Positions 17,419-26,006 of a stretch of DNA of 64,000 bases are shown here, one piece after another; position 1 is the stretch's first letter, and every line of letters begins with the position of its first letter. This stretch comes from Planctomycetaceae bacterium (GTDB lineage: Bacteria > Planctomycetota > Planctomycetia > Pirellulales > Pirellulaceae). Below the pieces are notes generated by a model that was given only the letters and a program-made list of their open reading frames with translations, had not been told where the DNA came from and ran no database searches. A program made the translations under genes and the position numbers. The stretch covers positions 1 through 64,000 of the forward strand of contig JAJTFC010000001.1 of assembly GCA_021298315.1 (NCBI GenBank), written 5' to 3'.

Positions 17419-18861
17419 CTAGCTCCACAGTTCCAATACCGGACGACCGCCGTCAACGATTGCAGTAGGTCGATTTTGGAAGTCCATCACTCGCATTTCT
17501 GGATCAATACCAAGAGCATAGTAAATCGTCGCGGCTAGATCCTCTGGAGATACAGGTCGCTCGATTGGATAAGCGGCATCCTTGTCCGATTTACCGATGA
17601 GATTCCCACCTCGTACTTTGCCACCTGCTATCACTGCTGGGAAAAGCGTGCTCCAGTGGTCACGTCCCCATTGTGCATTCGCAGTTGGCGTGCGTCCCAT
17701 CTCGCCTATCGCGATGACCAACGTTTCCTCTAGCATCCCGCGTTGTTCCAGGTCGAGTATCAGTGCCGAGCAAGCTTGATCAAAGGTCGGGAGAAGATGC
17801 TTTCCGACATCATCGCTATTGCGGTGGGAATCCCAGCTATATCCATCGACGCAGTCGTATTGGACAGTGACGAAACGTATCCCCGCTTCGATCAGTCTTC
17901 TTGCCATTAACGTTGACTGGCCGAACAAGTGCCTTCCGTATCGATCTCGGATTCCATCGGGCTCCTGACGTATGTCCAAAGCATTTCTTGTGGCATTCGA
18001 TGTCGCAAGAGCAAAAGCGCGTTGGCGGAATATATCTAGATCGGATTCCATGGTCCGATCCACTTTTATTATTTGCCGATTGAGTTGGCTAAGTAGTGAT
18101 TGCCGAGCCTGCATGCGATCAAGAACCAATCCTTCGCGCGGATCAAGTCCTGAGATGCGGTAGCTAAGTTCCTGATCGCTACAGTCGCGCCAGTAGGGGT
18201 TGTCCTCTTTGGATTTTTTGTCAATGCGCGTCGTTAATGGATTGTAGCGTTGTCCAAGCCACCCGGCATGCTCGCCCGGACGCGGGTATTGTCCGTCTTC
18301 CTGTAGCCTCCCGAGAGAATTAGGAATCACCATGTAGCTGGGCAATTGTTGCTCGAGCCCGAAACGCTGCTGATCGACAAACTCGACGATCGAGCCCATC
18401 GATGGCCAGTCTTTTGGCGTCGGAGCGAATCCTCCTCCGATCGGCACGTGCCAACGTTTGCCTGTCTGCAGATAATGTGCACCTCCACTGTGATCGTTGA
18501 ACGTGTGCGACATGGTTCTTATCACAGCGTATTTGTCGGCAATCTGCGCCATGTTCGGCAGGTGTTCGCAGATTCTTAGTTCAGGATTTTTAGAGGAAAT
18601 AGGTCGATAGGGGCCCCGGATTTTCTCTGGGGCTTCTGGCTTCATATCGAAGGTTTCAAGCTGGCTTGGCCCTCCAAAGAGGAAAAGGAAGATCACGGAT
18701 TTGCATTTAGCGATCATGCCTTGTTCAGAATTTGCAAGGGATTCCAGTTTCATGACTTCCTGCAAGCCGATTCCGAGCAATCCCGCTCCACCGGCCTTTA
18801 GGATGCCTCGACGCGTAGGCGTCGTAGGTCCCGGTAGTCCCGATCCTAAAATCGTCAACAT
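17419..18861 (-). CDS. DUF1501 family secreted protein
   Basis: A 480-residue DUF1501 protein, a sulfatase-fold-like family greatly expanded in planctomycetes. It has a Tat-type leader (TRRGILKAGGAGLLGIG), the early signature FLFLFGGPSQLETFDMKP, and the later GEMGRTPTANAQWGRDHW and GGKVRGGNLIGKSDKDA. DUF1501 genes are usually partnered with PSD1 cytochrome genes in secreted catabolic systems. Here it stands without such a partner: neighbours are a small unknown gene (convergent) and the divergent isomerase-like gene. Its substrate cannot be inferred. Confidence 0.92.
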   Translation of the reverse strand: MLTILGSGLPGPTTPTRRGILKAGGAGLLGIGLQEVMKLESLANSEQGMIAKCKSVIFLFLFGGPSQLETFDMKPEAPEKIRGPYRPISSKNPELRICEHLPNMAQIADKYAVIRTMSHTFNDHSGGAHYLQTGKRWHVPIGGGFAPTPKDWPSMGSIVEFVDQQRFGLEQQLPSYMVIPNSLGRLQEDGQYPRPGEHAGWLGQRYNPLTTRIDKKSKEDNPYWRDCSDQELSYRISGLDPREGLVLDRMQARQSLLSQLNRQIIKVDRTMESDLDIFRQRAFALATSNATRNALDIRQEPDGIRDRYGRHLFGQSTLMARRLIEAGIRFVTVQYDCVDGYSWDSHRNSDDVGKHLLPTFDQACSALILDLEQRGMLEETLVIAIGEMGRTPTANAQWGRDHWSTLFPAVIAGGKVRGGNLIGKSDKDAAYPIERPVSPEDLAATIYYALGIDPEMRVMDFQNRPTAIVDGGRPVLELWS

Positions 18862-18946
18862 GTTGCACCCTGGTGAGCATTATGAATAATGTGCGGGCAG
18901 AAGTTCCCCGTTTCGGATTCTTTATTCTAACCCCTGAAGAGTAGCG

Positions 18947-19780
18947 ATGCTGTCACTGAAGAAAAATATCCGTCAATCGATTGTCGGTTGGTGCTATCAA
19001 GCTTGCGGAGACCAATGGTCGATCGATCGACTCTGCGAGGTCACGCGTGAACTTGGTTGCGACGCCGTCGAGATTGTCCCCTTCGAAGACTGGGATACGC
19101 TCAAAAAACATAACATCGTTTGTGCTCTAGCACCTAACGGTATGCCCGGTGCACCTTTTGTCAAAGGACTCAACAACAAGGCTTATCATCCTCAGGTCAT
19201 CGATTGCATGACCCAAGCGATCGAAACGACTTCGGCAGCCGGCTTTCCTAACGTCATCGCCTTTACCGGGTACAAATGGCGAGATGCCGAGGATCCCAAC
19301 AGTGGAGAGATTTCGAAACAAGAGTGCATCGAAAACTGCGTCGCAGGTCTTAAGCAGCTTGCAAGCCTTGCAGAGAGATCCAAGGTCACGATCTGCTTAG
19401 AACATCTGAATACCCGAGACGGAAGCCATCCGATGAAAGGCCATCCCGGATATCAAGGAGATGACATCGATCTGGTTGCTCAGATCGTTCGCTCGGTCGG
19501 TAGCGAGCGAGTGAAAATGCTATTTGATGTTTACCATGTTCAAATCATGCACGGGGACGTAATGAGAAGACTCGATGAACACATCGACATTATCGGCCAC
19601 GTTCACGTCGCTGGAAATCCTGGACGCAATGAACTCGACGATCAACAAGAAATCAACTTCCCCCCGATCATGCGCAAGCTGCATAAGCTTGGATACCGTG
19701 GATATGTTGGACAGGAATTCATCCCAACTCGAGACGCTTATGCAGGCCTCAAAGAAGCCGTATTGCTCTGCGATGTCTGA
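18947..19780 (+). CDS. hyi: Hydroxypyruvate isomerase-like TIM-barrel protein
   Basis: A 277-residue cytoplasmic protein of the xylose isomerase-like TIM-barrel (AP endonuclease 2) superfamily, closest in pattern to hydroxypyruvate isomerase. Metal and substrate positions expected for this fold are visible: E145-region ICLEHLNTRDG, KMLFDVYHVQIMHGD, the GHVHVAGNPGRNE loop and the final GQEFIP. It would interconvert hydroxypyruvate and tartronate semialdehyde, but relatives act on other sugars, so the exact reaction is uncertain. No glyoxylate carboligase or tartronate reductase gene accompanies it. It is transcribed alone, divergent from the DUF1501 gene. Confidence 0.8.
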   Translation: MLSLKKNIRQSIVGWCYQACGDQWSIDRLCEVTRELGCDAVEIVPFEDWDTLKKHNIVCALAPNGMPGAPFVKGLNNKAYHPQVIDCMTQAIETTSAAGFPNVIAFTGYKWRDAEDPNSGEISKQECIENCVAGLKQLASLAERSKVTICLEHLNTRDGSHPMKGHPGYQGDDIDLVAQIVRSVGSERVKMLFDVYHVQIMHGDVMRRLDEHIDIIGHVHVAGNPGRNELDDQQEINFPPIMRKLHKLGYRGYVGQEFIPTRDAYAGLKEAVLLCDV

Positions 19781-19794
19781 TCGAAATGTGTGCT

Positions 19795-20931
19795 TTACTC
19801 CATGAGCGTTTGCCTAGTTCGCGCGTAGGCAAAAGGAGCGAAGAACAACAGTGGAATCCATGTCACCACTGCTGGTGTGAGCAAATGACTCGAACCGCAA
19901 AGCATGGCGGATGCGGTGGTGACTCCAAAAAATAGGCCATAAGTCAGCACGCAAGCGATGGTCAGTTGCACAATGTTGCGACGACGACTCGTTAGGACGA
20001 AGGGGAGCCCTAAGAGCAATTGGGTTGCATCGGTCAGCGGCTGTAAAAATCGTTGGTGGATGAGCATTTGGAGATCGTCGCCATAGTAATCACCTTGGTT
20101 ACGAGCACGCCACACCAAGTCCGCAGTCGATGCAAACTGTTTCGCTGAACTTCCCCGAAGCATATCGAACTCGACGCTGCTGGGGACAAAACATGTGTCG
20201 GAGGCCAACCAAGGCGTATCGGAAGGGAGTCTCAGGTAGTCGATCCCATCGACGCTTACCGAGGGCTGGGTCAGGAATTTCGGACTGCCCAATCCCGATA
20301 AAAGATAGCCCGCTGGAGTCGTGGAATCACCGGCTTGATAGGTCGCCGTTTCTGCTTGGATTTGGCCAACCAGTTTGGATGCGGGTCCGAAAAGCACAAA
20401 AACCGGATTTCGGATCGTCCGCGATTGCTCCACAATGCTTTTGCCAGCAATCAATAGTCCGAACTCACTGTCCTCAGTCGGCCGGATCGGAAGGACTCGC
20501 TCTGTTCCTTGGAGATCCTGAGGGGTACGAGTCAGGATGTGGCTGTACTTGGGGATCCAAATTTCCCTGGAAACGGCACTCAGTGTGATGACCGATGCAC
20601 ATACGATCAAAATAGGACGAATAATACGGGCCTTGCTGATCCCTGCAGCGAGCATGGCAGTCCATTCGTTGGTTCGATAAAGCCATGCGACCACAAACAG
20701 CATAGAAAGCAATGCTGTCAAACCACAAGTTCGATCGAAGATCGTCAGCAGAACCGGACCGAAGTATTCGGCAAGGGCCAGTGGCAGACTCCCTCGGATC
20801 CGACCGTATTCGAGGAGTTCATCGAGGTTCGTAAAAATCTGCGCAATGACCAACAGACCGGCTAGCGTGATAAAGCAAACCAGGAAAACGCGAAAAAACA
20901 GAACCATCAAATAACGATCAATCCGGGTCAT
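19795..20931 (-). CDS. LptF/LptG family permease (YjgP/YjgQ)
   Basis: A 378-residue inner-membrane protein. It opens with the family pattern TRIDRYLMVLFFRVFLVCFI and has three N-terminal transmembrane helices to about residue 120, a periplasmic beta-jellyroll region (about 130-270), and three C-terminal helices. With LptB it would form the ABC exporter that moves LPS from the inner membrane to the periplasmic bridge. Whether it is LptF or LptG cannot be settled from sequence alone, and no second lpt gene is nearby. It ends 14 bp from the convergent isomerase-like gene. Confidence 0.88.
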   Translation of the reverse strand: MTRIDRYLMVLFFRVFLVCFITLAGLLVIAQIFTNLDELLEYGRIRGSLPLALAEYFGPVLLTIFDRTCGLTALLSMLFVVAWLYRTNEWTAMLAAGISKARIIRPILIVCASVITLSAVSREIWIPKYSHILTRTPQDLQGTERVLPIRPTEDSEFGLLIAGKSIVEQSRTIRNPVFVLFGPASKLVGQIQAETATYQAGDSTTPAGYLLSGLGSPKFLTQPSVSVDGIDYLRLPSDTPWLASDTCFVPSSVEFDMLRGSSAKQFASTADLVWRARNQGDYYGDDLQMLIHQRFLQPLTDATQLLLGLPFVLTSRRRNIVQLTIACVLTYGLFFGVTTASAMLCGSSHLLTPAVVTWIPLLFFAPFAYARTRQTLME

Positions 20932-21014
20932 AATTCGCTAGCTTAGCAATGATCGCACGACCATTTCAAGGTCATTGTTTTGATAATGAGAGTTCATGCA
21001 CCGAGAGCGTTAGC

Positions 21015-22466
21015 TCATCGTAAAATCGGTTGGATGACGGCACCTTCCACGTTGGTCAATCGCCGTTGGATTCCGTTGTGCTGATAAGTCAAACGTTCGT
21101 GATCCAAGCCTAGCAAATGGAGGATGGTTGCGTTGAAATCGTATAATGGGTGTATGTCCTCGATCGCCTTAACACCTAGTTCGTCGGTTTGACCGTGGCT
21201 AACGCCTCCTCGAATGCCAGCCCCTGTCATCCAACAGGTAAACCCGTCGGGATTATGATCTCGTCCTTTTGCACCCTTTTGGAAAAACGGCATCCTTCCA
21301 AACTCGGTACACCAAACCACAAGTGTCTCATCGAGCAAACCTGACGCTTTTAGATCTCGAATCAATGCGGCAACAGGCTGATCCATAATCGCTGCGTGGA
21401 CATCGTATTGGTTTTTTAAATCATTATGGCCATCCCAATTGAGCTTGCCTGCACTAGCGTAGGCACCATTGAACAACTGAACGAAGCGAACACCGCTTTG
21501 AATTAGGCGTCTGGCAAGGATGCAATTACGGGCGAAAGCCGCTTTCTCTTTGTTGGACGAATCGTCTGCACCATAAGCTTTCAGCACATGAGCTGGCTCG
21601 CGGTCGATATCGGTGATCATTGGAACACTCAGTTGCATTCTTGCAGCCAGCTCGTAGCTTGCTATTCTGGCTGCTAACTGTGCATCATCGGGAAACTGAT
21701 CGAGATGTCGGCGTTGGATTTTCTCCAATAATTTGCGAGTAGCAGCTTCCGCGGTCTCATTCGAATCAGCAACCTTTAGATGCCGTACCGGATCGCTGGC
21801 AGAAAAGGTTGTGCCTTGGAATGCGGCGGGTAGGAAACCGGGTCCCCAATTATTCGAACCATTCTGAGGTACCCCCCGGGGATCGGGGATCGCAACATAG
21901 GCAGGGAGGTTTTCGCATTGGCTGCCCAACGCATAGGTCACCCAGGCGCCCAGGCTTGGAAAGCCATCGAGATTAAACCCTGTTGAGAGAAAATTCTCAG
22001 CGGGGCCGTGAGTATTGGATTTGCTAGTGAGCGAATGGACAAAGGCAATATCGTCGGTAAGGTCGGCCAGATGCGGGAGTAGATCACTGACAAACTTGCC
22101 ACTTTGCCCTCGCTGACGGAACGTGTATTGCGGTCTAGCGAGATTTCCAGCCGGCCCTTGAAAGGTCACCGAAGGCCCACCGGGCAAGGGTCGATCATCC
22201 CACTCGATCAACTTGGGCTTGTAATCCCATGTTTCCAGTTGGCTGACAGCACCGGCACAAAAGATCACTAAAACATTCTTGGCCTTGGCTTGGAAATGCG
22301 GAGCTCGGGGCGCGTAAGGGTTAGCGGGATCTATCTGAACTGCAGACTCTGATGATTTGCCGCTTGCAAGCAGTCGATCGCTGCTCAGGAGGCTTGTCAA
22401 TGCGATCGAGCCTAAGGCCGTCGAGGCTTGGGTAAGAAAGTTTTTTCGATTAAGTAACGGATGCAC
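21015..22466 (-). CDS. DUF1501 family secreted protein, partner of PSD1 gene
   Basis: A 483-residue DUF1501 protein starting at GTG with AGGAC 5 bp upstream. The leader ([22 protein letters not shown]) resembles a degenerate Tat signal. Family signatures are [42 protein letters not shown] and [12 protein letters not shown]. It lies 17 bp downstream of the PSD1 cytochrome gene on the same strand, the standard pairing in planctomycetes, so the pair would act together outside the cytoplasm on an unknown organic substrate. The upstream partner is damaged, so this system may be non-functional or polar effects may apply. Confidence 0.93.
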   Translation of the reverse strand: MHPLLNRKNFLTQASTALGSIALTSLLSSDRLLASGKSSESAVQIDPANPYAPRAPHFQAKAKNVLVIFCAGAVSQLETWDYKPKLIEWDDRPLPGGPSVTFQGPAGNLARPQYTFRQRGQSGKFVSDLLPHLADLTDDIAFVHSLTSKSNTHGPAENFLSTGFNLDGFPSLGAWVTYALGSQCENLPAYVAIPDPRGVPQNGSNNWGPGFLPAAFQGTTFSASDPVRHLKVADSNETAEAATRKLLEKIQRRHLDQFPDDAQLAARIASYELAARMQLSVPMITDIDREPAHVLKAYGADDSSNKEKAAFARNCILARRLIQSGVRFVQLFNGAYASAGKLNWDGHNDLKNQYDVHAAIMDQPVAALIRDLKASGLLDETLVVWCTEFGRMPFFQKGAKGRDHNPDGFTCWMTGAGIRGGVSHGQTDELGVKAIEDIHPLYDFNATILHLLGLDHERLTYQHNGIQRRLTNVEGAVIQPILR

Positions 22467-22483
22467 TTAAGTCCTGCATTTCA

Positions 22484-22800
22484 TCAGGGGAAAAAGACAA
22501 ATTCATTGCAATTGAACAACGCACGGCAAAGGTATTCGATCCCGAATTGCTGGACAACCGGCAAGGCATCGTCGATCTCTTCGGGGGTCGCATGGCGGAG
22601 CAAGCAGCGTTGGTAAGCCGCATCGATCAGTGACTTTGGATCGGCATCAACACTCTTGCGAAGCAAATCCGCCAGTGCAGCAGATTGTTCGAGCGTGAAA
22701 CGACTGTTCAACAAGTTCAACGCTTGAATCGGAGTCGTCGAGGTGCGTCGTAGGCTCGTGCTTTGACCCGCATCGGGACAATCAAAGGCGCCGAAAACAG
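22484..22800 (-). pseudogene. Detached C-terminus of the DUF1553 domain
   Basis: In a frame different from the upstream cytochrome ORF, the minus strand from about 22800 reads VFGAFDCPDAGQ, then STTPIQALNLLNSRFTLEQ, down to LFNCNEFVFFP. This is the standard DUF1553 C-terminus. The shortest open frame starts at TTG 22720, overlapping the upstream stop as TTGA, so a separate peptide could in principle be made, but the homology runs upstream of that start. Compared with intact relatives, about 25-30 residues (the segment before VFGAFD, normally with an RRMIY-like motif) are also missing, so a deletion rather than a single-base sequencing error is likely. Confidence 0.85.
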
Positions 22801-25722
22801 GGTCTCGCTCTCCTGTTGGTAAAGATCAAATCCACGTCCGTACATGGTGAGGCTGAGCTGACCGCTGACGAAAAGAATCGAATCCCGGAGTGACTCAGCT
22901 TCAAGTCGTCGTCTCGGATACCTCCAAAGCAATCGAGCATCCGCATCCGTTGAGTTCCCGGCCTGGTTGCTTTGGGCTACTTGTCGATAGGTGCGAGAAA
23001 GGACGATCAGTCGATGAAGAGATTTAAGCGACCAATTACTTTCGATCAATCGCACGGCGAGCCAATCGAGCAGTTCCGGGTTTGTCGGTGGGGTTCCATT
23101 GAGTCCAAAGTCGTTGGATGTCTCGACCAAACCAATTCCGAAATGCCCTTGCCAGATCCGATTCGCAATGACGCGAGGAGTAAGCGGATTGGTGTCAGAC
23201 GCTATCCAATCGGCGATCGCTAGTCTGCGTTGCTTGTCCGATGCTGAGGGATCAAGCTGGATAGAACCAAAAAAGGAGGGAATGGCAGGTGCGATGGATT
23301 GTCTGGGTTGCTCGGGATCCCCGCGATGCAAAAGATGGATCGGATCGGGAGTTCGAAACTTTCCCGCAAAGGCTTTTTGATTCTCCTGGCTCGTTCGACG
23401 CTTGGCTTGGAGTTCTTTGCGCCTGTTTTCCAACTCCTTAACCGCTTTGGATTCGACGTCTGAGAGTCTGTAGGCGGCAACATTCGAAAGGGTGTGAGGT
23501 TTTGGTGTTGCTGGGTCTGTCGGGTACACGGATCTGTCAGAGTCGTCGGCGACGATTCTCCAGGTTCCATTCGAATCGAGTGTTTCGATGCGGTATCGAA
23601 TAGCGAGTCGATCTTGATAAGTACCTTCGCGATCTCTCCCCCAGACGATGCTTTCAATATGCTGCTGATTTGCAAATTCGAACGTCAAGCTACCTTTTCC
23701 GATGGTGTCTGACATCCAACTATGGCTGTTTCCATACAAGCCATCGTTGATCAATCGCAGTTCATGCCTATTGGGACTTACCGAATCCCCCGTCGAAGTG
23801 ACCTTTGTCCCATGTTTCGCCAAAGCCACATTTTCGCCAATTGCGTTAAAGATTTCTAGCTCATCGATGCATGGTTCTAGGTTGCTTGTTTCAAGAATGG
23901 TAAATCGGAGGCTATTGGTTTTCGTAGGGGTAATACGCTCGAGGTTCATTGTCGGTTGGACGACCGGTCTTTGGGGTAAGACCTTTTGGATGTCTTCGAG
24001 TTGATTGGGATCTGTTCCGATTTGGATTCGATAAGCCGTTGCGGTTCGGTCGTTGAATTGACCGAGTCGGTCTCGCCCCCAAACAATTTTGGAAATCGTT
24101 TCTACGTTCGACAGTTCGAGCAATACCCAGCCTCGGCCTGATTGATCGCTCATCCAGCTCGAAGAGTTACCGGTGATCCCGTCATGGATGTGTTGGAGTT
24201 TATGAATTTGGGATTCGCGACTTCCCGAAGCTGTCGCTTTAGTTCCATAGTTTGCGAGGGCAACGTTTTTAGCATCATTGCCGAGAGTCCAGACCTCCAG
24301 CTCATCGATACAAGGTTCGATCAGACCGAGTGTCGGGTGCAAATTTGCATCCCAAATCTCTAGCTTTACAAATCGTGCGGGCTTTGGATCGAATCTGACG
24401 ATGTTCTCGATAGAATTCGGTACATCAGCAGGGGCAGACTGTGGACGTGCGACCGGTTCGTATTTTCGAAGCTGCTGATCGATCGCATGGAGTTCCTTGT
24501 CGATCAGCTCTTGGAGTGTTTTCTGTTCATTAGCCCAAGGCGTATCGACGATGCGGTCTTCGTACTCAACACCAGCGACAAAGGCTTGCATCGCATAGTA
24601 ATCCTCTTGAGTAATTGGATCGAATTTATGATCGTGACAACGAGCGCAACCGATACTCAAGCCCAGAAAGGATTGGCCGATGTTGACCACGATTTCATCG
24701 ATAGCGTCCTGTCGTGCAAGTCGTTTGCTGGGTTCATCGGCACCAATTTGTCCAGGGAGCAACACCGATGCGGTGATCAGAAAACCCGTCGCGGTGTCTT
24801 GTCCAAGTCCGTCTCCAGCGATTTGTTGACGTATGAACTCCTTGAAGGGCAGATCGTTATCAAGGGCTTGAATCACATAGTCGCGATAGTGCCAGGCGTG
24901 TGGTCGTTCCGTGTTGACCTCAAATCCATGGGTATCTGCATAGCGCACTACGTCGAGCCAATGCTGAGCCCAACGCTCCGCATACCTCGGTGAGGCTAAA
25001 AGCTCATCGACGACGCGCTCATAAGCATTGGGTTGGTCGTGATGGCTCGAAAACCACTTGGCTAGCTCTGGATCTGGCGGCAGGCCATGCAAGTCGAAAG
25101 AAATCCGGCGCAGCCACTGAATCGCAGTGGCCATAGGAGAAAAATCTAAGCCGCTACGCTTGAGTTTCTCTGCAACAAGATCATCGATCGATAACGTGGA
25201 ATGCTCCTTGTTGAGAGGTTTGAAACTCCAGTGGTTTTTCGGGTCTGGTAGTTCAGTCGTATCTATTCCATCGGGCCACGGAGCACCGGCTTGGATCCAA
25301 GCTTTAAGCTTTTCAACCTGGTCGGTTGATAAGGCCGGGTATCCTGAATCATTCGGGGGCATTCGCTCGGATGGGTTGGGATTCGATACCCAATCGAGAA
25401 TGGGGCTTTTGCCGGGTGTTGACGGATCGATCAAGGGTCCATAATTGTCTCCGCCGTGCAGGGCGCGAGACTTGATGTCCAAGCGAAAGCCGGATTTCTG
25501 TTTGTCCTTTCCGTGGCACCCATAGCAGTGATTCTCAAAGATCGGGCGTACATCTCGAACGAAATCGACGGTTGAAAGCGTCAGGGGCTCTTGGGCTTGC
25601 AAGGTTCCCTGGCTAAGGCGTAGGCAAGGATTCCAGATTGCAAAGAATACGACCCCCAGCGTTGCGAAACGTGTGAAACCGTTATGAATCGATGCTAAAA
25701 AAAATTGGATCAACCGCCGCAT
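22717..25722 (-). CDS. PSD1/DUF1549/DUF1553 cytochrome c protein with two discoidin-like inserts (frame-broken)
   Basis: The intact part of a secreted planctomycete cytochrome. It has a signal peptide, then a PSD1 cytochrome domain with heme motif CYGCH, then DUF1549 (YAERWAQHWLDVVRYADTHG), two discoidin/NPCBM-like carbohydrate-binding repeats (about residues 440-760) each opening with EPCIDELE and carrying W-x-SD and IVWGRDR, and the start of DUF1553 (ANRIWQGHFGIGLVET). The frame shifts after SETLF and ends at TGA, so the normal C-terminus is missing here and continues in another frame at 22484-22800. The ATG at 25722 is preferred for the signal peptide; the open frame reaches 25809. It forms an operon with the downstream DUF1501 gene. 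Confidence 0.88.
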   Translation of the reverse strand: MRRLIQFFLASIHNGFTRFATLGVVFFAIWNPCLRLSQGTLQAQEPLTLSTVDFVRDVRPIFENHCYGCHGKDKQKSGFRLDIKSRALHGGDNYGPLIDPSTPGKSPILDWVSNPNPSERMPPNDSGYPALSTDQVEKLKAWIQAGAPWPDGIDTTELPDPKNHWSFKPLNKEHSTLSIDDLVAEKLKRSGLDFSPMATAIQWLRRISFDLHGLPPDPELAKWFSSHHDQPNAYERVVDELLASPRYAERWAQHWLDVVRYADTHGFEVNTERPHAWHYRDYVIQALDNDLPFKEFIRQQIAGDGLGQDTATGFLITASVLLPGQIGADEPSKRLARQDAIDEIVVNIGQSFLGLSIGCARCHDHKFDPITQEDYYAMQAFVAGVEYEDRIVDTPWANEQKTLQELIDKELHAIDQQLRKYEPVARPQSAPADVPNSIENIVRFDPKPARFVKLEIWDANLHPTLGLIEPCIDELEVWTLGNDAKNVALANYGTKATASGSRESQIHKLQHIHDGITGNSSSWMSDQSGRGWVLLELSNVETISKIVWGRDRLGQFNDRTATAYRIQIGTDPNQLEDIQKVLPQRPVVQPTMNLERITPTKTNSLRFTILETSNLEPCIDELEIFNAIGENVALAKHGTKVTSTGDSVSPNRHELRLINDGLYGNSHSWMSDTIGKGSLTFEFANQQHIESIVWGRDREGTYQDRLAIRYRIETLDSNGTWRIVADDSDRSVYPTDPATPKPHTLSNVAAYRLSDVESKAVKELENRRKELQAKRRTSQENQKAFAGKFRTPDPIHLLHRGDPEQPRQSIAPAIPSFFGSIQLDPSASDKQRRLAIADWIASDTNPLTPRVIANRIWQGHFGIGLVETSNDFGLNGTPPTNPELLDWLAVRLIESNWSLKSLHRLIVLSRTYRQVAQSNQAGNSTDADARLLWRYPRRRLEAESLRDSILFVSGQLSLTMYGRGFDLYQQESETLFSAPLIVPMRVKARAYDAPRRLRFKR

Positions 25723-25800
25723 GGGCCAAGACTCTCTGTGGAGCCAGGGGATTGGAAATAAGGTTGGGTTTTTAACCTCGATGGCATTATAACTTAGACT

Positions 25801-25960
25801 GAACCGCAAGAGTTCCGGTAGTACCGGTTCTGTCGTTTATTTGTGAGGTACAAGGCTCGGATAGCGTGGGCCAAACCAATAATCGGCTAAAATAGCCGTG
25901 GCATGGGAGCCGGATGCCTAAAATAGGTTTCAGGAGGATCGCTGGGATCTGTGGAACCTA
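25801..25960 (+). promoter_or_regulatory. Hairpin-rich leader before the giant gene pair
   Basis: The 284-bp gap between the divergent cytochrome gene and the giant genes carries several short inverted repeats on one side of the start: CCGGTA-G-TACCGG (25815-25827, also GAACCG/CGGTTC at 25801/25825), CGGCTA-AAA-TAGCCG (25884-25898), GGCAT/ATGCC (25900/25915), and AGGTT/AACCT about 30 bases apart around 25925-25960. Together they suggest a folded 5' leader or operator region. No known riboswitch class is recognised. Confidence 0.45.
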
Positions 25961-26006
25961 ACACGAATCACGGGAAGTTTGAGTGTCACATAAAGGACGC
26001 GAAAGA

